Source: Spirosoma foliorum
GTDB taxonomy: Bacteria > Bacteroidota > Bacteroidia > Cytophagales > Spirosomataceae
Direction: 5' to 3'
Assembly: GCF_014117325.1 (NCBI RefSeq)
Contig: NZ_CP059732.1
Coordinates: 4,167,001 to 4,231,000, forward strand
DNA: 64,000 nucleotides
This document shows, one piece after another, positions 27,984-36,596 of this stretch. The notes beneath the pieces are model-generated. The model was given only the letters and a program-made list of their open reading frames with translations. It searched no databases and had not been told where the DNA came from. Positions within the stretch are counted from its first letter, which is position 1. Each line of letters starts with the position of its first letter. Position numbers and translations under genes: made by a program.

Positions 27984-28937
27984 ATGAAAAAATACGAATA
28001 CACAGAGAAAAAAGACACGCGGTCGGGTTTCGGCGCGGGTATATCTGAACTAGGCCGAACGAATCCTAATGTGATCGCTCTGACAGCCGATCTGGCTGGC
28101 TCACTCAAGCTGGAAACGTTCATTAAAGAATATCCTGAACGCTTCGTTCAGTGCGGTATTGCCGAAGCTAATATGATTGGTGTGTCGGCGGGTTTGACCA
28201 TTGGTGGCCATATTCCGTTTGCAACGACCTTCGCCAACTTCGCTACGGGTCGCGTATATGACCAGATTCGTCAGTCGGTAGCGTATTCAAACAAGAATGT
28301 GAAGATTTGCGCTTCCCACGCCGGTTTGACGCTAGGCGAAGATGGGGCAACTCACCAGATTCTGGAAGATTTGGGCATGATGAAAATGCTGCCCAACATG
28401 ACCGTTATCAATCCCTGCGATTATAACCAAACCAAAGCGGCTACCATTGCTATTGCGGAGCACGTTGGTCCAGTTTACCTACGCTTCGGTCGACCCGTGA
28501 TTCCGGTGTTTACACCCGCCGATCAGAAATTTGAAATTGGCAAGGCATGGACGGTAAACGAAGGTAAAGATGTATCGATTTTCTGCACAGGTCACCTGGT
28601 TTGGGAAGCCATCAAAGCGGGCGAAATCCTGGCTGAACAGGGAATTGACGCCGATATTATCAATATTCACACAATTAAGCCGTTAGATGTAGAGGCCATT
28701 CTGGCATCGGTGAAGAAAACCGGCTGTGCTGTATCGGCAGAAGAACACATGCTTAACGGTGGTTTAGGTGATAGCGTTGCACAGGTTCTGTCGCAAAATT
28801 TCCCTGCCCCACTGGAATACATCGGCGTTCACGATACCTTTGGCGAAAGTGGTACACCCGACCAGTTAATGCAGAAATATGGCCTGACTGCCGACAAAAT
28901 TGTTGAGCAGGCGAAAAAAGCAATAGCAAGAAAATAG
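27984..28937 (+). CDS. Transketolase, C-terminal (pyrimidine-binding) subunit
   Basis: A 317-aa protein with the PYR and C-terminal domains. TRSGFGAGISELGRTNPNV at the start, the catalytic-site region RFVQCGIAEANMIGVSAGL, ASHAGLTLGEDGATHQILED, and the C-terminal EEHMLNGGLGDSVAQVL are typical of the split transketolase partner. It forms a heteromeric enzyme with the protein encoded at 25540-26397. The gap to the preceding DUF4276-like gene is 5 nt. Confidence 0.94.
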   Translation: MKKYEYTEKKDTRSGFGAGISELGRTNPNVIALTADLAGSLKLETFIKEYPERFVQCGIAEANMIGVSAGLTIGGHIPFATTFANFATGRVYDQIRQSVAYSNKNVKICASHAGLTLGEDGATHQILEDLGMMKMLPNMTVINPCDYNQTKAATIAIAEHVGPVYLRFGRPVIPVFTPADQKFEIGKAWTVNEGKDVSIFCTGHLVWEAIKAGEILAEQGIDADIINIHTIKPLDVEAILASVKKTGCAVSAEEHMLNGGLGDSVAQVLSQNFPAPLEYIGVHDTFGESGTPDQLMQKYGLTADKIVEQAKKAIARK

Positions 28938-29031
28938 GTTTTTGGTTTACGGTTTACGGTCTACGGTTGGCTGGCGCGAAAATAGTTTAAATGCACCAGC
29001 TAACCGTAAACCAAAAACCAAAAACCAAAAC
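28938..29031. repeat. GGTTTACGG-type inverted repeat
   Basis: GGTTTTTGGTTTACGGTTTA on the left pairs with TAACCGTAAACCAAAAACC on the right. The middle contains CTGGCGCG and CCAGC. A related repeat is at 32408-32490. The right arm ends just before the sigma factor start. Confidence 0.75.
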
Positions 29032-29040
29032 CATGAACCA

Positions 29041-29613
29041 ATGACTGACGCAGAAATTCTCGCCAAATACCGCGACCCGTCGAGCCGGAATTTTGCCTTT
29101 AATCTGTTGGTGCGACAGTACCAGCAGAAAATCTATTGGCATATCCGTAAAATGGTTATTGATCACGACGATGCCGATGATTTGGTGCAGGAAACATTCA
29201 TAAAAGTGTGGAACAGCCTGGAACAGTTTCGGGGTGATAGTCAGTTATATACCTGGATATATCGCATTGCTACCAATGAGTGCCTTAACTTTCTGAACAA
29301 GAAACGTCGACGCTTTTTTCTGCCCATTGGCGACGTTGAAGGCGAATTGATGGAAAAACTGGAGAGTAACAGCGATTATGTTACATCCGGCAACGAACTC
29401 AGTGGTGAAGACGTACAGTTGAAGTTACAGAAGGCGCTACTAAAATTACCCGATAAGCAACGTTTGGTGTTCAACATGAAGTACTTCGATGATATGAAGT
29501 ATGAGGACATTTCAGATATTACGGGAACATCGGTAGGGGCCTTGAAAGCATCGTATCATCTGGCAGTGAAAAAAATTGAAGATTATCTGACAAAAACTGA
29601 TACAACCGATTAA
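29041..29613 (+). CDS. ECF-type RNA polymerase sigma factor
   Basis: A 190-aa sigma-70 family protein with region 2 (DDADDLVQETFIKVWNSLEQFRG, then LYTWIYRIATNECLNF) and region 4 (LLKLPDKQRLVFNMKYFDDMKYEDISDITGTSVGALKASYHLAVKKI). The start at 29041 (MTDAEILAKY) is preferred; the longer frame from 28942 is repeat-derived. It heads a three-gene unit with a single-pass membrane protein and a Spy/CpxP-like protein, so an envelope-stress circuit is a sensible inference. Confidence 0.93.
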   Translation: MTDAEILAKYRDPSSRNFAFNLLVRQYQQKIYWHIRKMVIDHDDADDLVQETFIKVWNSLEQFRGDSQLYTWIYRIATNECLNFLNKKRRRFFLPIGDVEGELMEKLESNSDYVTSGNELSGEDVQLKLQKALLKLPDKQRLVFNMKYFDDMKYEDISDITGTSVGALKASYHLAVKKIEDYLTKTDTTD

Positions 29614-29686
29614 ACCCCAGCCGCTTTAGACTGTCCAATTCGTACAACACGGGAACCTAATTGTGTATTTGATACACACCACGATA

Positions 29687-30151
29687 ATGAATGACAAAAA
29701 CGAATTTCGGCTTGACGAACTGCCCCCTGAACATCGACTGAGGCAGTTGCCGTTTACGACTCCAGAAGGGTATTTTGACACGTTACCATCGCGTGTACAA
29801 GCTCGCGCGGTTCGTAAGTCAAAGCCGGCTTTTAGTATCACCTGGTCGTGGCAGCGCTCGATAGCGTCATTGGCTGGGGCTAGTCTGATTGCCGTGCTGG
29901 TTTGGCAAACTTTACCCCAACGGCAGGAGTCATTGGGAAATGAAGTGTTGGCCGGTGTGAGTGACGAAGCTATTACGGCTTATCTTGATGAACAAGGGGT
30001 AGACGCCAGCGAATTGGCCGATGCACAACAAATTCATTCGTCGTTGGGCAGCGACACAACCGCGATTCAGTTCCTTAATGTGCAGCCAAAGGATATTCAA
30101 CAGCACATTAAAGAACAAACTGCACTGGATAGTCCGAACTTCGGTTCCTGA
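29687..30151 (+). CDS. Single-pass membrane protein, candidate anti-sigma factor
   Basis: 154 aa. An N-terminal cytoplasmic part (MNDKNEFRLDELPPEHRLRQLPFTTPEGYFDTLPSRV) is followed by one transmembrane helix (~residue 62-80, SLAGASLIAVLVWQTLP) and an acidic extracytoplasmic tail. The layout and its place right after an ECF sigma gene suggest an anti-sigma factor, but no classical zinc-binding HxxxCxxC motif is visible, so the call is by context. The phrase TPEGYFDTLP recurs in Bacteroidota membrane proteins of this position. Confidence 0.75.
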   Translation: MNDKNEFRLDELPPEHRLRQLPFTTPEGYFDTLPSRVQARAVRKSKPAFSITWSWQRSIASLAGASLIAVLVWQTLPQRQESLGNEVLAGVSDEAITAYLDEQGVDASELADAQQIHSSLGSDTTAIQFLNVQPKDIQQHIKEQTALDSPNFGS

Positions 30152-30176
30152 TTTTTGAATGGTTAACTTTACCACA

Positions 30177-30608
30177 ATGAGACACGCATGGATTGGTTGG
30201 CTGGTTGGACTACTGTTTATAGCACAAGTGGCCAACGCACAGAACGACCCTAACGGACGGCAGAAAATTGAAGCAGCTAAGATTGGGCTGATTACGAACC
30301 GGCTCAACTTAACAACGGATCAGGCTCCCCAGTTCTGGGCAATTTATAATGAATACAATGCCAAGAAGCAGGAACTGAATCGTCGGATTCGGCAATTGAA
30401 TAACGAACCGTCGCGCACAAACCTAAACGATAATCAGTTAGTAAACGGCCTTCGGGAAGTCAATTCCAATAAACAAAAACTCGCCGACCTTGACGACGAG
30501 TATATGAGCCGATTCCTGAAAGTAATTTCGCCCGCTCAATTGGCGGAGCTTTATAAGACTGAGCAGATGTTTAACAGGATGCTGCTCAATAAGTTGAATC
30601 AAAACTAA
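30177..30608 (+). CDS. Spy/CpxP-like periplasmic protein
   Basis: A 143-aa exported protein. A signal peptide (MRHAWIGWLVGLLFIAQVANAQ) is followed by a helical hairpin with LNLTTDQAPQFWAIYNEY and, later, VISPAQLAELYKTEQMF, the LTxxQ-type repeats of the Spy/CpxP fold. These proteins bind unfolded periplasmic clients or report envelope stress. It starts 25 nt after the putative anti-sigma gene. The start at 30177 is preferred to 30159, because it gives a clean signal peptide. Confidence 0.82.
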   Translation: MRHAWIGWLVGLLFIAQVANAQNDPNGRQKIEAAKIGLITNRLNLTTDQAPQFWAIYNEYNAKKQELNRRIRQLNNEPSRTNLNDNQLVNGLREVNSNKQKLADLDDEYMSRFLKVISPAQLAELYKTEQMFNRMLLNKLNQN

Positions 30609-30714
30609 TCTGAACCGGGATTTTAACAAGATTAAAAGGATTTACACGATTATCCGCTAATGCTTTATTAATCGTATGAATCTTTCAAATCTTGTTAAAA
30701 TCCCGGTTCAGACT
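30607..30714. repeat. CCGGGATTTTAACAAGATT inverted repeat
   Basis: Arms at 30607-30633 and 30688-30714 (27 nt, one mismatch). It separates two convergent genes and provides part of the stop codon of the LiaF-like gene (30713-30715). Confidence 0.88.
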
Positions 30715-31729
30715 AATACCGCACTACTTTAAATCTCGAAATACCACCATCGAAACGGATGGTTATTTTCTTTTTAGTGCCATCGTAACCAGGGCTAATA
30801 AATTCGCCACCGCCCACACTGGTAAAATCATCTAGCTGTTCCAGGTTAAGAGCGCCATCTTTTTTGATCCGGCAACCCACTTCTTTCGGAACACGGACGG
30901 TTACCGAAGCCGCTCCTACATCCAGCTTCACGTCCGACACGTCGGCTTTGGCACCGAGTTTCAGATCAAGTTCAGCAGCACCAGCGCCAACTTTTAAGCT
31001 CTTGACGGTGTAAGCACTCAAATCAAGATCACCCTGACCGGCGCCCAAAGCTACATCCATTGACCAAACGGGAGTAGAGTTCAGATGCACGTCAACGCGA
31101 TTCTCGAACTTGCCATCTTTAAAATCAATATGTTGATCTTCATCTGTTGGCTTAAGTTCGATAGTTGGAATATGGGTGGTTTCGTCCCGATCTACCGACA
31201 TTGAGTAACTACCCGTCGTTTGCTTGGTGTCGGCTTTGATGAGTTCAGAGCTTGGCTCGCTAATGATAAACCGTCCAGCGCCACCCGACAATTTCAGGAC
31301 AGCTTCGCGCGTATCGGCATCCATGTTTTCGGCAAACGTATTAGTCTGCACCTTAACACTTTCCGATTCCCGGCGCTCTCGCTCCGACTGATAATCGTCG
31401 TCGTTGTTGTCATTGTCATCATCAGAATTTCCATGATCATCATCGTCGTCATGCCAGCGCATATTGAACTCATCACGATCCCGATGATGCGATAGAAAAC
31501 CAAATAATGTAGTAGGTACGGCTACGGCTAACATAACAGTTGTAATAAAAGCCGCCGGATTCCCACGCCGTTCCAGGATCAGGTTTATACCTCCCAGAAT
31601 CAGCAGCACTGGCCATAAATTCACTAATAAATGCCAGTCAATATCGAGCATACCCGCCCGCCGAGCCAGAAATAACACGCCTAGCGTTAAGAGAAAAATG
31701 CCCCAGAACAATCCATTTTTTCGTTGCAT
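30713..31729 (-). CDS. LiaF-like membrane protein with beta-rich C-terminal domain
   Basis: 338 aa. Three to four short transmembrane helices fill residues 1-80 (GLFWGIFLLTLGVLFLARRAG, LWPVLLILGGINLIL), as in LiaF/DUF5668 proteins. An Asp/Asn-rich, low-complexity linker follows (residues ~93-118). The C-terminal ~200 residues form a repeating beta structure (LDLSAYTVKSLKVGAGAAEL, KLDVGAASVTVRVPKEVG) of the kind found in DUF2154/LiaF C-terminal domains. It is likely co-transcribed with the upstream PspC-like gene. Members of this class are linked to cell-envelope stress; the specific signal is unknown. Confidence 0.8.
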   Translation of the reverse strand: MQRKNGLFWGIFLLTLGVLFLARRAGMLDIDWHLLVNLWPVLLILGGINLILERRGNPAAFITTVMLAVAVPTTLFGFLSHHRDRDEFNMRWHDDDDDHGNSDDDNDNNDDDYQSERERRESESVKVQTNTFAENMDADTREAVLKLSGGAGRFIISEPSSELIKADTKQTTGSYSMSVDRDETTHIPTIELKPTDEDQHIDFKDGKFENRVDVHLNSTPVWSMDVALGAGQGDLDLSAYTVKSLKVGAGAAELDLKLGAKADVSDVKLDVGAASVTVRVPKEVGCRIKKDGALNLEQLDDFTSVGGGEFISPGYDGTKKKITIRFDGGISRFKVVRY

Positions 31730-31740
31730 AAGTCTTAGGG

Positions 31741-31801
31741 ATGTATGCTATAGGATATATGATATATTGCCTGAATACATCATATATCCTATAGCATACA
31801 T
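31741..31801. repeat. GGATATATGAT perfect inverted repeat
   Basis: Arms at 31741-31763 and 31779-31801 are exact reverse complements over 23 nt. They lie between the PspC-like and LiaF-like genes. Confidence 0.88.
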
Positions 31802-31804
31802 CTA

Positions 31805-32275
31805 TTAAAGTGTTCCGTTCGGGTCGTTGTTTGTATTTGTTGTGTCGTAAGGAGGTTTGATCCGATCCTTAAAAATCAGCCACAAACCAATTGCGATCAG
31901 AACAAACGGCCATAGATCACCAAAGTCAATGTCGAAATAACGGTCCAGTAAAAACAGGACACCAAGGATAATCAAAACGGCCCCGCCAATAATGCTACGG
32001 TCGGGAGATGCAGGCTTGTTCGGATTGTAGGGATTCATGGCAAAATAAGGATTAGAAAAAGCAGTTGATTGGGATGTTGCGCTACCAAAACGACGTTCGG
32101 GAAGTGCAATCCACAAGATAATGTAAATGATAATAGCCGGAAAGTGGGGCAGGAAAATTCCGATTACAAAAAGGACGCGCACCAATGCACGGTCAATGCC
32201 AAAATAATCGGCCAAACCAGCACATACCCCCCCAATTTGGGCCTGGTCGGCAATACGTTCTAATCGCTTGTTCAT
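31805..32275 (-). CDS. PspC domain-containing membrane protein
   Basis: 156 aa. An N-terminal PspC domain (RIADQAQIGGVCAGLADYFGIDRALVRVLFVIG) is followed by a hydrophobic segment (FPAIIIYIILWIALP). Two further transmembrane helices lie in the C-terminal half (IIGGAVLIILGVLFLLDRYF, LWPFVLIAIGLWLIF). The second half resembles the DUF5668 repeat of the LiaF-like neighbour. PspC proteins sense inner-membrane stress; here the pair with the LiaF-like protein suggests one envelope-monitoring module. Confidence 0.9.
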   Translation of the reverse strand: MNKRLERIADQAQIGGVCAGLADYFGIDRALVRVLFVIGIFLPHFPAIIIYIILWIALPERRFGSATSQSTAFSNPYFAMNPYNPNKPASPDRSIIGGAVLIILGVLFLLDRYFDIDFGDLWPFVLIAIGLWLIFKDRIKPPYDTTNTNNDPNGTL

Positions 32276-32407
32276 GATTGCTGTTGTTTAAAACGATGTA
32301 AACCTACTAGATAACCCTATTTGGCAAAAGGAGAATTGGAAGAATGGACGCGGTTATGGATGGAAGTATGTTTTCAATGATAGTAGGTAATACATAGTAG
32401 TGGTAAA

Positions 32408-32490
32408 TGGTTTATAGTATTTAGTTTACGGCTGGCTGACGCAAGAAGATACTAACGCATGAGCCAACCGTAAACTAAATACCATAAACC
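32408..32490. repeat. TTTAGTTTACGGCTGGCT inverted repeat
   Basis: Arms at 32408-32437 and 32461-32490 with few mismatches. Similar to the 28938-29031 repeat. It ends 12 nt before the stop of the TrpF-like gene. Confidence 0.75.
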
Positions 32491-32502
32491 GTAAACCAGC
32501 TA

Positions 32503-33132
32503 CTACTCTTCCTCAATCGCTTCCAGAATATCCATTAGCTCCCCGAATTCTTTATTACCGGGTCGTTCTTCGTCGCCCCCGCTGAGCGAAATCCCCTGAA
32601 CGGGCAAATCGGCCAGTAGCTCATGAATATTCTCGGCTGATACGCCAATTCCCAATAAGACAGGATAACGCGACGCCAGCCGCTGAAGGGCACTTTTTAG
32701 TTCGTCGTCGAGGTGAAGCGGGCTGTTGCTTTCGAGCAGTATGTAGTCGGCTCCAGTTGCAGCGGTCTGGAATAGAGTGTCGAGTTGATCGAGCGTTAAC
32801 TGCGCCAAATCGACCTGTAGAATAAAGCGCAGGTTATCCTTCACTTTCGTACTCAGATAAGGTAATAGCGCAGCTTCATCAACTTGTAATAAGTCGGGTT
32901 GGTAGGTATCGAGGAGTTGCTCAATTACTTCGGGATCGACCGATGTTGTTTCGCCAACAATCTGCACGCCTGCTACCCAGCCTCTGATTTCAGCAAACTT
33001 TTTCGGCTCTACATAATCCGGCGAGTCGGCATCCATTGAGAAGCCAAGCATGTCTACACCCATACCGGCGCAGTAGCGAGCATCGCTGAGATTGGTAACG
33101 TTAGATATTTTAACGATCGTTTTGAGAGCCAT
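32503..33132 (-). CDS. TrpF-like (phosphoribosylanthranilate isomerase-like) barrel protein, probably not an isomerase
   Basis: 209 aa, one (beta/alpha)8 barrel. The N-terminus KISNVTNLSDARYCAGMGVDMLGF matches TrpF, but the usual KICG is KISN, so the catalytic Cys is absent. The GGTGxxFDW loop is also replaced (ILLESNSPLHLDD). The phosphate-binding end GVSAENIHEL...GISLSGGDEERPGNKEF is partly kept. The best reading is a TrpF paralogue that has changed function. Nothing from tryptophan biosynthesis lies nearby. Confidence 0.7.
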   Translation of the reverse strand: MALKTIVKISNVTNLSDARYCAGMGVDMLGFSMDADSPDYVEPKKFAEIRGWVAGVQIVGETTSVDPEVIEQLLDTYQPDLLQVDEAALLPYLSTKVKDNLRFILQVDLAQLTLDQLDTLFQTAATGADYILLESNSPLHLDDELKSALQRLASRYPVLLGIGVSAENIHELLADLPVQGISLSGGDEERPGNKEFGELMDILEAIEEE

Positions 33133-33304
33133 ACGTCAATAAGCAGTTATCGGTAATCAGCGAATAGTCGCCATCGTGGAGCTACAAAGTTACGGACAGT
33201 CGGGCATTGTACTAGCTACCGGTAGACTAGATAATTTGACGCAGATCGGGAAAAATTAGTTGTGGAATTTCCCAACAAAAATCATCGTACACATGTTCGG
33301 CACC

Positions 33305-33331
33305 GGACAAAAACTGTACGATTTCGGACAA
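33305..33331 (+). promoter_or_regulatory. Operator-like element upstream of padR1
   Basis: A 27-nt sequence GGACAAAAACTGTACG followed by ATTTCGGACAA. It aligns base for base with elements at 45848 and 61505. Three half-sites are visible: GKACAA, TGTMC and GGACAA. It ends 39 nt before the promoter-like block. Confidence 0.7.
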
Positions 33332-33370
33332 CTCTTATCAAGTACATCGTCTCAAATAAGCCATAAAGCC

Positions 33371-33397
33371 ACTTTTCGAGAATTGGCAAAGCATTTG
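33371..33397 (+). promoter_or_regulatory. Promoter-like block upstream of padR1
   Basis: ACTTTTCG, then a 6-nt spacer, then GGCAAAGCATTTG. The same 27-nt layout occurs at 45924 and 61581. It ends 31 nt before the padR1 ATG. The TTTG resembles the Bacteroidota promoter word TTTG, but which element (-33 or -7) it represents is not settled. Confidence 0.6.
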
Positions 33398-33428
33398 TTC
33401 TACAAAAGTTAATATTATCAGGTAAGTC

Positions 33429-33767
33429 ATGAAACGAACGTACTTAGGCGAGTTTGAAGAAATCGTTTTACTAACAGTCGCGGTCCTGAACGACGCTGCG
33501 TATGGGGTCGCTATTACCGACGAGCTGGATCGGCAAACGGGGCGCTCCGTCAGTATCAGTGCCGTTCACGCAGCCTTACACCGGCTCGAAGAGAAAGGCA
33601 TGCTTAGCTCACACATGGGCGAAGCTACAGCTGAACGGGGCGGTCGACGAAAACGCCTGTTTACGGTTACGGCACTGGGCAGTCGGGCCTTACACGATAT
33701 CCGAGCCATGCGCGACCAGTTATGGAATTCAATTTCGCCAAACGCTTTACCGGCCATCAGCATATAA
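33429..33767 (+). CDS. PadR-family transcriptional regulator (PadR1)
   Basis: 112 aa. A winged helix-turn-helix protein: LGEFEEIVLLTVAVLNDAAYGVAITDELDRQTGR opens the domain, ISAVHAALHRLEEKGML is the recognition helix region and AERGGRRKRLFTVTALG the wing. PadR proteins are usually repressors released by small ligands. The C-terminal dimer helix is short, as in the Acidobacterial PadR group linked to orphan permeases. It heads the first permease cluster and its own upstream region carries the shared operator. Likely autoregulated. Confidence 0.93.
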   Translation: MKRTYLGEFEEIVLLTVAVLNDAAYGVAITDELDRQTGRSVSISAVHAALHRLEEKGMLSSHMGEATAERGGRRKRLFTVTALGSRALHDIRAMRDQLWNSISPNALPAISI

Positions 33768-33781
33768 ATAGCAGAGGGCGT

Positions 33782-33855
33782 AGGGTTTGGGGCAGAGGGT
33801 GAAGCTATTCTAATCAACTACTCCCTCTACCCTTACCTCTCTGCCCCCAAACCCT
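33782..33855. repeat. AGGGTTTGGGGCAGAGGGT inverted repeat
   Basis: Arms at 33782-33800 and 33835-33855 pair with small gaps. It fills the gap between padR1 and the first permease gene. Confidence 0.75.
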
Positions 33856-33861
33856 TTCGCT

Positions 33862-36504
33862 ATGAATACACAACCACCCCGCTGGGCCGACCGACTACTG
33901 GAATGGTTCTGTGCTCCGCACTTGCTGGAAGAGGTGCAGGGCGATTTATATGAACGTTACATGCGGGATGTGCGTCGGCTGGGCGCTCCCAAGGCGAACC
34001 AGCAGTATAGTTTAAATGTGCTACGTTTCCTCCGTCCTTTTGCCCTTAAACGAAAACCGAATCCGAATTCTCAACCGGAGTGCCGGACCACTCCTTTATT
34101 CAGAGCTGCCATGTTAGAAAACTATCTCAAAATCGCCTTCAGGAATCTGACTAGAAACAAGGCATACTCAGCCATAAACATTATTGGATTAAGCATTGGG
34201 CTGGCTGCTGCCATGCTGATTATGTTGTACACCAAAGACGAAGTCAGTTACGACCGCTTTCATGCCAACAATCCGCTTATTTACCGGATTACCAGCCAAA
34301 ACATAACCCCTGCAGGTGTTCCTGACCATAAACAACCCTATACCGGACTTTTTCCGGGGCCAAAATTCCATGCTGGTGTTCCTGAAATAAAGGCGTTTGT
34401 GCGCTACCGGGAAAATCATCGGGATATGAAACAAGGCAATGAAGTAAACAGCCAGAGCGTCTATTTTGCCGACACTAGCTTCTTCTCGGTATTTACGTTC
34501 CCTTTACTAAGCGGCAACCCTAAAACCGCCTTACAAAATCCTCACTCGGTTGTGATTTCGGAGGAGATCGCCGAGAAGAACTTTGGTACAACAAATGCAG
34601 TTGGGAAGACCCTGTTTTTTAAAGAAGACGACAAATTTGAACCGCATACAGTAACGGCTGTTGCGAAAAAATGTCCGCAGAATTCATCCATCAAATTTGA
34701 TGTATTGATGCCGATGCTAGTAAAGCCGGAGGAGATGGCCAACAATGAGAATTGGTTCAGTGTGTTTATGAACACGTTCGTCGTTCTTAGCCCAAATGCC
34801 AATCTTAACGCTGTGGAAGCCAAAATGAATCAGGTGTATCTGGCTGATGCACAGGAGGCTATCAAACTGATTACCAAAAAGTTTGGCAATCAGGATCTGA
34901 CTCAATATGCGCTCCAGCCTTTCACAGACATGCACCTAAGCCAAGAGCTTCCTGCCAGTAACGGTCTTGTCGACGAAAGCAATCCTACGTTTTCCTACAT
35001 CTTATCGGGTATTGCCTTATTCATTCTCCTAATTGCCTGCATCAACTTTGTTAACCTAACCGTGGCCCGTTCGCTAAAGCGAGCGAAAGAAATTGGCGTC
35101 CGAAAAGTAGTTGGTGGAGCCAGAGTGCAGCTCATCATCCAGTTTCTGGGCGAATCCTTTATTCTGTGCTTTGCGGCTTTTGCACTTGCCCTGATTTTGA
35201 TCGAACTCGCCTTACCTACGTTCAATCAATTGGCGAACAAAGCCCTTGCCCTCTCCTATCTTTTCGATACGCAACTGGTCATTGGTTACGTTGCTTTATT
35301 TATCGTAACCAGCTTACTGTCTGGATTTTACCCGGCACTTATTCTATCAGGCTATAACCCTGTTCAAACGTTATATAGTCGCTTTAACCTTTCGGGGAAG
35401 AATTACCTGCAAAAGTCATTAGTTGTTCTGCAATTCTCGCTGGCTTCTTTTCTGATCATTGCTTCGCTGACCATCTATTCGCAGTTCAATTATTTAACGA
35501 GCAAAGACTTAGGCTACGACGATAAAAACCTGGTTATCGTCGATAAATCAAATTTGACCCGTAGCGAAGCGAAACTGTTAAAAGAAGAGCTACAAAAAGA
35601 TCAAAACATTGTAGACGTTGCGCCCAAAAATGGCGGTACGTGGGGCACTGTTGCCAAAATTAACGGCGATACCCAGTTGAGCTTTATCTATGAAACCGTT
35701 AATGAAACCTATTTGCCTCTTTTTAAAATACCGATCGTTCAAGGGCGAAATTTCTCAAAAAATTTCCCTTCCGATTCGACTCATTCTGTTCTCGTCAATG
35801 AAACATTTGTCAAGAAAGCGGGCTGGAAAAACCCTGTTGGACAAGTAGTTGATTTCTGGCTCGACAGTACAAAATACAACGTCATTGGGGTTGTTAAAGA
35901 CTACCATTTCATGGCACTGAATCGGGAAATCGGCCCGCAATTATTTACGATGAAACCCAAAAATCAATACGGGAAAGCCTTCATCAAAATCAGACCCAAT
36001 ACCGAGACGGCGAGCCTTCAATCTATCGAAAACGTATTCAAAAAGCTGTTTCCGCTAACCCCTTATTCCTATCAATTCATGGATCAGGAAAACATTAAGC
36101 GGTATGAGTCGGAGGCCAAATGGAAACAAATGGTGCTCTTCGGAGCTATACTGACCATTTTCATTTCGTGTATTGGTCTGTTTGGATTAGCCACGCTCTC
36201 GGCCGAACGACGAACGAAGGAAATCGGGATTCGGAAAGTACTGGGAGCCTCGGTTACGGGAATTGTCCAACTACTCTCCACCGACTTCCTGAAGCTGGTT
36301 TCCCTTTCGTTCATTTTTGCCTTTCCTGCCGCCTGGTACGCTATGAGCAAATGGCTCGAAAACTACCCTTATCGTATCAACATAAGCGTGTGGATCTTCC
36401 TGATAACCGCTTTCATTTCCATTTCCATCGCGTTTTTAACCGTTAGCTGGCAATCACTACGAGCCGCCATGATCAATCCCGTTCGCTCCCTTCGGTCGGA
36501 GTGA
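33862..36504 (+). CDS. FtsX/MacB-like permease with N-terminal prefix domain, cluster 1 gene 1
   Basis: 880 aa. Residues 1-65 are the prefix domain (PPRWADRLLEWFCAPHLLEEVQGDLYERY...LRFLRPFALKR). The permease has two halves: TM1 at ~103-122 (AINIIGLSIGLAAAMLIMLY), a MacB-type extracytoplasmic domain, three helices around FILLIACINFVNL with the cytoplasmic loop KEIGVRKVVGG (~410), then a second such unit ending with RTKEIGIRKVLGA (~785) and NPVRSLRSE. Both halves keep the loop that contacts the ATPase in MacB-type transporters, yet no ATPase gene is nearby. Substrate unknown. Confidence 0.9.
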   Translation: MNTQPPRWADRLLEWFCAPHLLEEVQGDLYERYMRDVRRLGAPKANQQYSLNVLRFLRPFALKRKPNPNSQPECRTTPLFRAAMLENYLKIAFRNLTRNKAYSAINIIGLSIGLAAAMLIMLYTKDEVSYDRFHANNPLIYRITSQNITPAGVPDHKQPYTGLFPGPKFHAGVPEIKAFVRYRENHRDMKQGNEVNSQSVYFADTSFFSVFTFPLLSGNPKTALQNPHSVVISEEIAEKNFGTTNAVGKTLFFKEDDKFEPHTVTAVAKKCPQNSSIKFDVLMPMLVKPEEMANNENWFSVFMNTFVVLSPNANLNAVEAKMNQVYLADAQEAIKLITKKFGNQDLTQYALQPFTDMHLSQELPASNGLVDESNPTFSYILSGIALFILLIACINFVNLTVARSLKRAKEIGVRKVVGGARVQLIIQFLGESFILCFAAFALALILIELALPTFNQLANKALALSYLFDTQLVIGYVALFIVTSLLSGFYPALILSGYNPVQTLYSRFNLSGKNYLQKSLVVLQFSLASFLIIASLTIYSQFNYLTSKDLGYDDKNLVIVDKSNLTRSEAKLLKEELQKDQNIVDVAPKNGGTWGTVAKINGDTQLSFIYETVNETYLPLFKIPIVQGRNFSKNFPSDSTHSVLVNETFVKKAGWKNPVGQVVDFWLDSTKYNVIGVVKDYHFMALNREIGPQLFTMKPKNQYGKAFIKIRPNTETASLQSIENVFKKLFPLTPYSYQFMDQENIKRYESEAKWKQMVLFGAILTIFISCIGLFGLATLSAERRTKEIGIRKVLGASVTGIVQLLSTDFLKLVSLSFIFAFPAAWYAMSKWLENYPYRINISVWIFLITAFISISIAFLTVSWQSLRAAMINPVRSLRSE

Positions 36505-36596
36505 GTAATTGATAATGAAGAAGTTATAATGACTTTTTATGAGCGATAAATGAGCTGTCCACACCATTATTCATTGCACATTTTTCATTATCCATT
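36505..36596. repeat. ATTCATT-type intergenic repeat
   Basis: AATTGATAATGAAGAAGTTA on the left pairs loosely with the right part ending CATTATCCATT immediately before the ATG at 36597. The pairing is weaker than in the copies at 7645 or 9104. Confidence 0.55.

Larger units (their letters stand above)
33133..33428. other. Intergenic control region upstream of padR1
   Basis: About 295 nt separate the TrpF-like gene from padR1. The region contains the operator-like element (33305-33331) and promoter-like block (33371-33397) described separately. The left part shows nothing I can support. Confidence 0.5.
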
